Source: Enterococcus devriesei
GTDB lineage: Bacteria; Bacillota; Bacilli; Lactobacillales; Enterococcaceae
Reading direction: 5' to 3'
Length of the DNA stretch: 64,000 bases
Assembly: GCF_001885905.1 (NCBI RefSeq)
Contig: NZ_JXKM01000005.1
Span: forward strand, 1-64,000
Below, one piece after another: positions 36,247-43,782 of the stretch; position 1 is the first letter of the stretch; every line of letters begins with the position of its first letter. Both the position numbers and the translations under genes were made by a program. Under the pieces are notes generated by a model. The model was not told the origin of the DNA. It saw only the letters and a list, made by a program, of their open reading frames with translations, and made no database searches.

Positions 36247-36278
36247 TTGTATCGTTTGTATTAATATAGATAATACAA
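36247..36278 (+). promoter_or_regulatory. Promoter with perfect inverted-repeat operator for the GntR/YtrA regulator
   Basis: A -35 TTGTAT (36247-36252) and -10 GATAAT flank and overlap the exact inverted repeat TTGTATTA-N7-TAATACAA (36256-36278). The repeat ends 14 bases before the start codon of the regulator, so autorepression is the natural reading. Confidence 0.7.
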
Positions 36279-36292
36279 AGGAGGTTAACGAG

Positions 36293-36670
36293 ATGATTTT
36301 AGAAATTGATCCTCATTCGGAGGAACCGATTTATTTACAGTTGCGCAAACAAATCATTCTTGGCATTGCTCGTGGTGAATTAGCGCCGAACGAACAATTA
36401 CCAACAGTCCGTCAATTCGCCGATGAACTGGGTGTCAACACCATGACTGTCTCGAAAGGCTACCAGCAACTACGAGAAGAAGGCTATTTATTAACCGACC
36501 GTCGCAAAGGGACCATTGTCTCACCTTTACCTGTACACCCAAAGAAAAACAGCGAGGAAAATTTGACCCTCGTCTTAGCAGAGCTTTACTTGGCTGAACC
36601 CGACGACCAAAAGTTACAAGACAAAATTGAAACAATCTTGAACTCCTTTAGAAGGGACGAAAAACAATGA
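36293..36670 (+). CDS. GntR-family (YtrA-type) transcriptional regulator
   Basis: Short GntR protein of about 125 residues: winged HTH with the family signature (IYLQLRKQIILGIARGELAPNEQLPTVRQFADELGVN split over 14-50), followed by a short C-terminal helical extension characteristic of the YtrA subfamily and lacking an effector domain. The ATG is set by AAGGAGG. YtrA proteins usually repress the operon in which they lie; here the only partner is the membrane protein whose start overlaps the regulator stop by four bases. Confidence 0.9.
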   Translation: MILEIDPHSEEPIYLQLRKQIILGIARGELAPNEQLPTVRQFADELGVNTMTVSKGYQQLREEGYLLTDRRKGTIVSPLPVHPKKNSEENLTLVLAELYLAEPDDQKLQDKIETILNSFRRDEKQ

Positions 36671-38043
36671 TGGCTCCTATAATTTTAGGCATATTGATTC
36701 TGTGTAACGTGATTATGGCTTTTGTTAGCGCGCTAGCCGCAAAACCTCATAACTATGTAATTATTGAAAATACTTTTCCAGCAGATAAAATCAATGATCC
36801 ACAAGTTCTTCATTTTTCAAAAAGCTACCGTAAGCGTCAATTCCAACTAGCGCTTATTTTATCACTTCTTGATCTAATCTTATTGCTTCCTATGAAAGAC
36901 TCCAGCTTCATGCTGCTTTTCTTCTTGCTTTTGTATTTAACGATCGGAGCGAATTATTTTATTATGCTCCGTTATATACGTAAAGGACATCAATTAATCA
37001 TCGATAACAAATGGCAGCTACCTACCCAGCCCATTCAAATCGACACGAAACTCGTCTTGAATAAGAATCGTAAGCTAGTATCACCTTGGTGGTTTCTTTT
37101 AACGTTAGGCTTGAATCTCTTATTCAGCTTTCTGTTATATCGCCAAGAACTAGGCTCATTGATCTGGATTCTTCTTGTGACGAATTTAGGTGTTTGGCTG
37201 ACACTACTAGTGACTTGGTGGGTGATTCGGCGGCTACCGGTTCGCTCCTTGACCGATGATCGGAAAATCAATCAGCAATACAATGATTTGACAAAATTTT
37301 ATTGGTCAAGTCTCTCCGTCTTTTTAAGTGTTATTCTTAGCGTGCTGATCTATATCCCCTTATTAACAACAACGATCAGTCCCAACTATTTTACTTTCTT
37401 GATGGTCGTTGAATTTGCTTTGATTTTTTTCTTTTGCGGATCAACGATTTGGTGGCTGTTCCGGCTTCGTCAAAAGCAAGACCAATTACTGACTCAATCA
37501 ACCACTGTGCGTTATTCTGGTGATGATTATTACTGGCGCTATGGGATCTATTACAATCCGGATGATCGACGATTGATGATTCCCGATCGAATCGGGATGA
37601 ATATTTCTGTCAACCTCGGCAGAGTTGGCGGCAAAATTTTTATGGGGCTCCTTCCAATCATTCTGGTTTTGGCGATGCTAGTTGCCGTCGTTCCCTTGTA
37701 CGTCTTGGACTATCATCCAAACCCGTTGACCTATGAACTAAAAAATGAAACCTTGCTGTTAGACGGTCCCTTTATCAAGGAGAAAAAGATTCCCTTGAAT
37801 CAGATCGAAGACGTTGCCTTAGTTGATCACTTGCCCACACGCAGTGTTCGGACAAGTGGCTTAGCCACCAATAACTACGCCACCGGCTATTTTCGGATGG
37901 ATGGCAAATCGTCCGTTCTATTTATCGATCACAGTTCAAAACCGATTTTAAAACTCGTGACCAAAAAACGTGATTACTTCTATACAAATAAACAGCCTAT
38001 GGAAACGAAGAAACTTTACCAAGAAATCCAAGCTGAAAAATAA
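36667..38043 (+). CDS. DUF5808-containing multi-pass membrane protein
   Basis: A 458-residue polytopic protein (about eight hydrophobic segments) with a central cytoplasmic motif DDYYWRYGIYYNPDDRRLMIPDRIG...SVNLGR that matches the DUF5808 pattern seen in DUF1648/YhdP-like membrane proteins coupled to GntR regulators. The C-terminal part resembles a PH-like domain (KIPLNQIEDVALVD...). No transport motif is present; it may sense or respond to envelope stress, but this is inference from its partner regulator. Confidence 0.7.
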   Translation: MMAPIILGILILCNVIMAFVSALAAKPHNYVIIENTFPADKINDPQVLHFSKSYRKRQFQLALILSLLDLILLLPMKDSSFMLLFFLLLYLTIGANYFIMLRYIRKGHQLIIDNKWQLPTQPIQIDTKLVLNKNRKLVSPWWFLLTLGLNLLFSFLLYRQELGSLIWILLVTNLGVWLTLLVTWWVIRRLPVRSLTDDRKINQQYNDLTKFYWSSLSVFLSVILSVLIYIPLLTTTISPNYFTFLMVVEFALIFFFCGSTIWWLFRLRQKQDQLLTQSTTVRYSGDDYYWRYGIYYNPDDRRLMIPDRIGMNISVNLGRVGGKIFMGLLPIILVLAMLVAVVPLYVLDYHPNPLTYELKNETLLLDGPFIKEKKIPLNQIEDVALVDHLPTRSVRTSGLATNNYATGYFRMDGKSSVLFIDHSSKPILKLVTKKRDYFYTNKQPMETKKLYQEIQAEK

Positions 38044-38093
38044 GAAAAAGCATCAGGACTAGTCCTTTAAAAGAGCTAGTCCTGATGCTTTTT
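38044..38093. terminator. Bidirectional terminator between the GntR operon and lepB
   Basis: AAAAAGCATCAGGACTAG pairs with CTAGTCCTGATGCTTTTT around TCCTTTAAAAGAG, flanked by A/T runs. Confidence 0.92.
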
Positions 38094-38094
38094 G

Positions 38095-38636
38095 TCATTC
38101 CACTGTTCCGATTTGATTTGGTGGCCAAAAGACAAATTTCACCTTCGTCAAAACCTTTTTCTGATCGATCATTCCAATGGTCCTACCATCCTTTGAATTC
38201 CGCCGATTATCCCCTAAAACAAACAGCTTACCTGCCGGAACTCTTTCATAGCCAAATAAACTAGTCAAATCAAAATCTTCCGTCAATAGCTGATCGTCAG
38301 TCAAATCATTTTTGAATTCGCTTAAATACGGCTCGTCATATGCTTCGTCGTTAACAAATAGCTGGTCATTTTCATAGCGGAGACTGTCCCCTGATACGCC
38401 GATCACTCGTTTGACGTAATCGATGTCGGGATCATCAGGCGCGGGAAAGGTGACGATATCGAACCGTTTGATTTCCGTATTTTTAACCCGAAGATTCGCT
38501 CGCCATCCTTCAAGGTTGGATTCATTGAATCTCCCAGCGCGACAACAGGCGAAAAAACATAATAACGCAAGCCGATTACAGCCGCGATTACCAGCGTGTA
38601 ATAAAAAATTGTTTTTCTGATTTCTTTGGCCTTCAT
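38095..38636 (-). pseudogene. lepB: Signal peptidase I (LepB), interrupted by a one-base frameshift
   Basis: Type I signal peptidase split between two frames. The first frame (from ATG 38636) carries the membrane anchor and the catalytic Ser in LGDSMNPTL; the second carries the catalytic Lys in YVKRVIGVSGDS and the box GDNRRNSKDGR. The frames change at a run of five A on the minus strand (38480-38484); a sixth A restores an unbroken reading through GLKNTEIKRFDIVTF. Reconstructed length is about 180 residues, normal for a lactic-acid-bacterial LepB. GGGAG precedes the ATG. The break could be real, phase-variable or a sequencing error in a homopolymer. Confidence 0.85.
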
Positions 38637-38693
38637 TGAATCTCCCTCATTTTTCTTTTAATTTACCATATTTTCTAGGATAAGAGTACAAAC

Positions 38694-38724
38694 AAAAAAT
38701 CAATTGCAGATAAAGCAGTTGATT
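38694..38724 (-). terminator. Terminator after the metallophosphoesterase gene
   Basis: AATCAA-C-TGC pairs with GCA-A-TTGATT on the minus strand and is followed by a T run. Confidence 0.7.
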
Positions 38725-38737
38725 CTTCGGCTTTTCG

Positions 38738-39343
38738 TTATTGTAATTTTTTTACTTCGACTTCTTTGACTGCGGCGATTTCATCAATTAAATTTTCTGA
38801 AATCGGTGTGCCAAAAGGTAGTTTATTTTTCAAAAAGTCCCGTTCCGGTGCGTCCACTCCGACATTGATATCTTCAGCGATGGGCATACTATAGTTATGA
38901 ATGTGTCCGTGAAGATTACGAATGTTCAAGGTTTTTCCTAAGAGCATTGGGTAATGCGTCAAATAATACTGATGATGATTAAATTTGACGATCGCTCCCA
39001 CATCTTGAAATTCAAACTTTGGCTCACCATTTTCCATTCCCGGATCATGCTTCTCAAGATACCTAAAAAAAGTCCGGGAATCGTGGTTTCCCTTAATGAA
39101 CACAATTTTTCCGCTTAATTGCACTAATACCGTATAGATCTCGGCAAAGCCCCGTTCATACTGAGGATGCATCGCCACATCACCTAAATGATAGACGGTA
39201 TCCTTTTCATTTACGACTGCATTCCAAGCATCAACCATTTGCTGATTCATCTCCTCCACCGAATCAAACAGGCGGGGGGCGAAATCATTGTCACCTAATA
39301 GGTTTTCATGAAAGAAATGGGTATCTGAAATAAAGTATTTCAT
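38738..39343 (-). CDS. Calcineurin-like metallophosphoesterase
   Basis: Two-metal phosphoesterase with the full motif set: ISDTHFFH (D and H), YHLGDVAM, IKGNHDSR and LTHYP plus LHGHIH near the C-terminus. The ATG chosen has AGGTG six bases upstream; a GTG three codons earlier is less likely. About 201 residues. Neighbouring genes give no hint of the substrate; phage- and chromosome-borne relatives act on nucleotides or phosphodiesters. Confidence 0.87.
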   Translation of the reverse strand: MKYFISDTHFFHENLLGDNDFAPRLFDSVEEMNQQMVDAWNAVVNEKDTVYHLGDVAMHPQYERGFAEIYTVLVQLSGKIVFIKGNHDSRTFFRYLEKHDPGMENGEPKFEFQDVGAIVKFNHHQYYLTHYPMLLGKTLNIRNLHGHIHNYSMPIAEDINVGVDAPERDFLKNKLPFGTPISENLIDEIAAVKEVEVKKLQ

Positions 39344-39423
39344 TTTTATCACCTACAAACGTTTTCGAATTCTTTCCTTTATTTTACCACCACTCTAAAA
39401 AAAATGCCCTTTTACAGCTAATG

Positions 39424-39461
39424 AAAAAAACAAGGCCCCTAGACTCGGTAGCCTTGTTTTT
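39424..39461. terminator. Terminator overlapping the 3' end of the unknown gene
   Basis: AAAACAAGGC pairs with GCCTTGTTTT across a 14-base loop with A/T runs on both sides; the stop codon of the gene on the minus strand lies inside the loop. Confidence 0.8.
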
Positions 39462-40083
39462 GCAATAGTGCTTGGTATTTTAATTTAATGATCGTAATGA
39501 CTGTTTCCAGTTGGGTTAGGTCCTCGACCTTAGTAGTATCGAACTCCTTGTTGCGAGTAAAGGAATTTTCGGTATCGATTAAATGGAAAACTTTGTTCCA
39601 TTTTTCGAATTCTGATAAATTATTTAAATTAGCGATAGGAAAGGCCGATCCCTCATAAATCTCCCATAGACGAAAAATTAAAAAGGCAGTATCCACGATT
39701 TCCACGTCCGCTTTTTTTTGACTACAAGGCACTAGTACTTTCTTAGGATTATAAGTTAAGTACCAATCTAACAAAATAAAAAATGCTTCCCAACGATACG
39801 GGTCACGAAACATTTTTTGCGTGTCCGGCATATCGCGAAAAATCAATGGGATAAAATAATTTTTCTTATATTTTAGGCAAGGAATCGCGTCGATAAAGTA
39901 ATCGACATAACGAGTCAAATAACTATTGCCTTTGTAATCGCTAATATAATAATCTTCCACACCATAGACTTGGAATTCTTTTGTCAAATTGGCGCAGTCC
40001 TCAATCGTGACAGTCAACCCCGACAAGAGACGGAAATCTGAAATAATTTTATGGTGCTCGATTGTATGCATCTTGTGAAGCAA
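39439..40083 (-). CDS. Hypothetical protein
   Basis: A 214-residue soluble protein that I do not recognise. It has no signal peptide or membrane segment, is rich in Tyr, Phe and Asp, and contains two Cys near residues 30 and 120. Start is TTG with AAGGTG five bases upstream; an ATG four codons later is too far from any ribosome binding site. It is a single transcription unit with its own terminator. Confidence 0.65.
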   Translation of the reverse strand: MLHKMHTIEHHKIISDFRLLSGLTVTIEDCANLTKEFQVYGVEDYYISDYKGNSYLTRYVDYFIDAIPCLKYKKNYFIPLIFRDMPDTQKMFRDPYRWEAFFILLDWYLTYNPKKVLVPCSQKKADVEIVDTAFLIFRLWEIYEGSAFPIANLNNLSEFEKWNKVFHLIDTENSFTRNKEFDTTKVEDLTQLETVITIIKLKYQALLQKQGYRV

Positions 40084-40262
40084 CTTCTCACCTTCATTCC
40101 AACAATTTATATTGTTAGTGTACCATAATCTTAATCAGTTGAATCTCTTCAACCTCAGAATTATTGAAAAAAAAACTGAAATTAGCGAATTAATCCGATG
40201 TTTATAAGAAGATAGAAAGTCATCTACCAGCCAGCACCTTATTTTATCGTTATTTCTAGTAA

Positions 40263-40292
40263 CAAAAAAACCAAGACATTAAAATGTCTCAG
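40263..40292 (-). terminator. Terminator after the DUF1831/cysteine desulfurase operon
   Basis: CTGAGACATT pairs with AATGTCTTGG (two G-T pairs) and is followed by seven T on the minus strand. Confidence 0.8.
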
Positions 40293-40307
40293 TTCTATTT
40301 TGGCTTG

Positions 40308-40655
40308 CTAAATTTCTTCTTTTACAAATAATCCACGATCAATCATGCCATCCAGCAAGAAGTAAAACTTTTCTTGGACCATTTCTTGTTTGTTGTCTTT
40401 GAAAATATCCACCGCTTTTAAGCCATTCCCCGTCGTTACAGACATTTTTAACGTGCTGATGTCTTTGGCTACCGTAATTTTTAATTTGAAGCCTTCTTTG
40501 CTTTGGGGTGTCGCTTGTAACGGACGAATCAATTGGAAATTCCCTGAACTCGTTTCAGTAAATCCATTGTCCCGCAACGTATATTTTTTTGCTGTTGGCG
40601 CTAGCGCGTATTGGAACTTGGCTCCTTTGACTGTCGCAGTTTTTGAAAATGCCAT
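40308..40655 (-). CDS. DUF1831-family protein
   Basis: A 115-residue cytoplasmic protein of a family found almost only in Lactobacillales and almost always just downstream of a cysteine desulfurase, as here. The N-terminus AFSKTATVKGAKFQYALAP and a TBP-like alpha/beta pattern fit. It may assist sulfur transfer; this is inference from conserved pairing. Confidence 0.82.
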   Translation of the reverse strand: MAFSKTATVKGAKFQYALAPTAKKYTLRDNGFTETSSGNFQLIRPLQATPQSKEGFKLKITVAKDISTLKMSVTTGNGLKAVDIFKDNKQEMVQEKFYFLLDGMIDRGLFVKEEI

Positions 40656-40762
40656 TTGCTCACCTCATCATAGTTTCTGATTTTATTTGGGCGCTCTTTT
40701 TTTATGGAGCGTCCGTCTTTTTCTCATATCTAATTATAGAGATAAGTAGCCCGCTTTTCAAT

Positions 40763-41908
40763 CTACTTTGTTAGTTCTTGCAAACTAGCAACTAATTGTT
40801 CCGCAAATTCCTCGACTTGCTGCAGCGTATTTCCATAACCGAAGCTTACTCGCAATGACTCTTTGATTTCTGGCGCATTTTTGCCGTACAAGGCTTCTAA
40901 TACATGGGAAGGATCGATCGTTCCCGCTGTACATGCCGAACCGGTTGAAACAGCGATGCCTCGTAAATCTAGCTTCATTAACAGTAAATCATTCGAAACG
41001 CCATTAAAACGGAGATTTAAAACATGTGGCAATTTATTTTCCAAATCGCCATTGACTTGATAAACAATGCCGGCTTGATCCAACGTTGTTAGAACCGTCT
41101 GCGTAAATTGTTCGTACAGAACACGGCGTTTTTCCCGTTCCTCTTCCGTCAAAACTTCCACAGCTTTTGCCATTCCACAAACACCCGCAAGATTTTCCGT
41201 TCCTGCCCGGCGCTTTTCTTCTTGTTCACCGCCTCTTAACAGTGGCGCTAATCTTGCTTGATCGCTTTTAAAAAGAAAACCCACACCTTTTGGTCCGTTG
41301 ATTTTATGAGCTGAAATACTTAAAAAATCAATTCCTAGCTCATGAGGCCGAATCACTTGATTGCCATAAGCTTGGACAGCATCCGTATGAAAATAGGCTG
41401 GATGATCCTTTAAGCGTTCACCGATCTCTTTGATAGGCATTAAATTTCCGATCTCATTATTGCCATACATAATTGAAACTAAAATTGTATCTGGCCGTAA
41501 GCTAGCTTCAAAATCAGCCATTGAAAGATTCCCTTGACGATCGACTGGCAAATAAGTTACCTCAAAGCCTTGCGTTTCTAGGAATTTCATCGTATTCAAA
41601 ACTGCCGGGTGCTCAATTTGCGTCGTAATTAAATGCCGCCCTTCGTTCTTACGCCCTAAAGCTGTTGACAAAATAGCGGTATTATCGCCTTCAGTGCCGC
41701 CGCTATTAAAAATAATTTCATGATATTTAACGCCTAAGCTCTTAGCAACAACTTCCCGAGCCAATTCCAATTTCCCAGCAGCTTGACGTCCGTAATGATG
41801 GATACTCGATGGGTTGCCAAAGGTTTCTGACATGACTTCAGTCATCGTCTTGATGACCTCTGGATGCATCGGACTGGTTGCCGCATGATCTAAATAAATA
41901 TTTTCCAC
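40763..41908 (-). CDS. Cysteine desulfurase, NifS/IscS class
   Basis: PLP enzyme that removes sulfur from cysteine for tRNA thiolation or cofactor synthesis. PLP lysine Lys202 in SISAHKINGPKG and the persulfide cysteine Cys326 in STGSACTAGT are intact; the long cysteine loop and 381-residue length fit the group I (NifS/IscS) type. Likely partners are DUF1831 downstream and MnmA elsewhere in the window. Confidence 0.93.
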   Translation of the reverse strand: MENIYLDHAATSPMHPEVIKTMTEVMSETFGNPSSIHHYGRQAAGKLELAREVVAKSLGVKYHEIIFNSGGTEGDNTAILSTALGRKNEGRHLITTQIEHPAVLNTMKFLETQGFEVTYLPVDRQGNLSMADFEASLRPDTILVSIMYGNNEIGNLMPIKEIGERLKDHPAYFHTDAVQAYGNQVIRPHELGIDFLSISAHKINGPKGVGFLFKSDQARLAPLLRGGEQEEKRRAGTENLAGVCGMAKAVEVLTEEEREKRRVLYEQFTQTVLTTLDQAGIVYQVNGDLENKLPHVLNLRFNGVSNDLLLMKLDLRGIAVSTGSACTAGTIDPSHVLEALYGKNAPEIKESLRVSFGYGNTLQQVEEFAEQLVASLQELTK

Positions 41909-41968
41909 TATTATTCGAACCTTTCTCCGATTTTTAGGATTATTCTAGCACAGTTCAAAAGACTCTAC

Positions 41969-41994
41969 AAAAAAAAGGGCGCTACTGCCCTTTT
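41969..41994 (-). terminator. Terminator at the end of prs
   Basis: AAAAGGGC pairs with GCCCTTTT around a six-base loop, followed by a T run on the minus strand; it starts within the prs stop codon. Confidence 0.8.
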
Positions 41995-42964
41995 ACTCAA
42001 AATCTTTCTTTTCCATCGTAAACAATGGACTGACAGATTGATCTTGATGAATGCGTTTGACTGCTTCACCTAACAAATCTGAACAACTGATGATAGATAA
42101 TTTTTCTGGATGTCTCGCAGGGTCGGTTGAGACCGAATCAGTAATACAAATATCCTTGATATCCGCGGCATCCAAATTTTCTTTGGCTGGCGGTGATAAT
42201 AGCCCATGAGAGGCACAAGCAACGACCTCTTTTGCGCCGGCCTTCATCAATGTTTTAGCCGCATTGGAGAAAACTTCTCCGGTATTTAAAATGTCGTCTA
42301 CCATGATACACGAACGTCCTTCGACATCACCGATCACATAACCCGAATCAGGATCGTTTTCTTCCGCTGTATCGACAATCGCGATCGTTGTATCTAAATA
42401 CTCTGCCAGACTGCGGGCCCGTTGGACACCACTATTTTTTGGCGAAACAACGACATAATCATCGCCAACCATTCCGCGGCGACGATAATAATGAGCAAAC
42501 AACGGCATCGTAAATAAATTATCGACTGGAATATCAAAGAATCCTTGCACTTGCACCGTGTGTAAATCAAGAGTCAATACTCGCGTTGCACCTGCGTTTG
42601 AAAGTAAGTTGGCAACCAATTTTGCGGTGATCGGTTCATGAGGTTTGGCCGTACGATCTTGACGTGCATAGCCATAATAAGGTAACACGACATTAATCGT
42701 CTTCGCACTCGCCCGTTTTAACGCATCGATCATGATTAATAATTCTAAATAATAATCATTCACTGGTTCATTAGTCGATTGAACTAAATAAACATCAAAT
42801 CCACGAACTGTCTCTTCTAAGTTAATGGCGATTTCTCCGTCACTAAACTGCTTCACCGTGCTTTTTCCTAATGGCACTCCACAAACAGCGGCAATTTTTT
42901 CAGCTAAAGGTCGATTTCCGTTTAGGCTGAAAATCTTAAATTTATCATTACTTTCTTCTGACAT
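41993..42964 (-). CDS. prs: Divergent ribose-phosphate pyrophosphokinase paralogue (Prs2-like)
   Basis: PRPP-synthetase-family protein of 323 residues. FSDGEI, the ATP-binding RQDR and the [11 protein letters not shown] segment are conserved. However, the catalytic flexible loop, which normally contains KRR(P), reads [11 protein letters not shown] (198-208), and the ribose-5-phosphate loop reads [10 protein letters not shown] (222-231) in place of [18 protein letters not shown] replaces the usual SPDxGG. In B. subtilis Prs the loop Lys and Arg are crucial for catalysis. This may therefore be a slow, altered or regulatory paralogue; the true housekeeping prs would be elsewhere. Confidence 0.85.
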   Translation of the reverse strand: MSEESNDKFKIFSLNGNRPLAEKIAAVCGVPLGKSTVKQFSDGEIAINLEETVRGFDVYLVQSTNEPVNDYYLELLIMIDALKRASAKTINVVLPYYGYARQDRTAKPHEPITAKLVANLLSNAGATRVLTLDLHTVQVQGFFDIPVDNLFTMPLFAHYYRRRGMVGDDYVVVSPKNSGVQRARSLAEYLDTTIAIVDTAEENDPDSGYVIGDVEGRSCIMVDDILNTGEVFSNAAKTLMKAGAKEVVACASHGLLSPPAKENLDAADIKDICITDSVSTDPARHPEKLSIISCSDLLGEAVKRIHQDQSVSPLFTMEKKDFE

Positions 42965-43046
42965 GGTGTCCCTCCAAGTATTTTGGTAACCTCAGTTTAA
43001 CATATTTTTGTTGGTTTGCTGTAGATTTTACTTTTTGTTGAAGCGG

Positions 43047-43625
43047 TTATGCATTAGAACTATTTTCTCTAGAGCCGTCTCTTTGTACAGTCAAAGAAAT
43101 CGTTCCGTTCGCCCAAGCGGCGGGAATGATTTTATCAACGTTGCCCCAATTGTCATGAATTTTGAAAAAACGTTGTCCCTCAGCCGTTTCTAAAAAACCA
43201 TGAGCAACTACCCAATGATTGTTGTAGGTACTACCGAATATTTTTAACAGGCCAATCATAACCGGCTCGCCAGCTAAAATCCGTTTCGTTACTCGCTGCC
43301 AGGCACCTAAAGTCGTTATCCGCGCACGGTAAGGTACTTGATAGCGGCGAAAATAATGATTCAGGCCTACAGCGATTTGAAGTGGGACCGTCGGCAGATC
43401 AAGTGGCTGCAATAGCGGGCGCAAACTGTTTACTAAAACATCGGGCGCAAACTGCTGCGGTTTTCTGATTTCAGCGGACAGGCAAGCGGCATCGAGGTTA
43501 TCTTGCCAATAGGCCAATAGGACGCTACTGGCATACGTTCCGCAAAGAAAGCCGCTGGGTGTTTTCCACGTGCGATAGTTTTCAAAACTGTTTAACTCGA
43601 TCCATTGATTGATTGGATAGGTCAT
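43047..43625 (-). CDS. Papain-fold (C39-like) putative peptidase
   Basis: A 192-residue protein with a Cys-His-Asp arrangement: Cys28 in FLCGTYASSVLLAYW, His in NNHWVVAHGF (137 or 142) and Asp158/Asn159 in KIHDNWG, the pattern of C39-type and related cysteine peptidases. It lacks a signal peptide and an ABC transporter partner, so it is not a bacteriocin-processing exporter. Could be an intracellular peptidase or amidase. Substrate unknown. Confidence 0.6.
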   Translation of the reverse strand: MTYPINQWIELNSFENYRTWKTPSGFLCGTYASSVLLAYWQDNLDAACLSAEIRKPQQFAPDVLVNSLRPLLQPLDLPTVPLQIAVGLNHYFRRYQVPYRARITTLGAWQRVTKRILAGEPVMIGLLKIFGSTYNNHWVVAHGFLETAEGQRFFKIHDNWGNVDKIIPAAWANGTISLTVQRDGSRENSSNA

Positions 43626-43782
43626 TTCATCACCGCCAAATCATTTTATTTTGAGTATTTTCCAAAACTATATCATAATATAGGAGATATCTTATCTGCT
43701 TTACAGTTTATCAGAAAAAGGTACAGAATCTGTAAAGCTCTTACTTATTCATGCATAATAAAAATAAAGGAGTCGATTGTTT

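Noticed and set aside
38480-38484. Programmed ribosomal frameshift in lepB
   Set aside because: The site is a plain five-A run without a slippery heptamer context, internal ribosome-site stimulator or evident downstream structure; a simple one-base loss explains it better.
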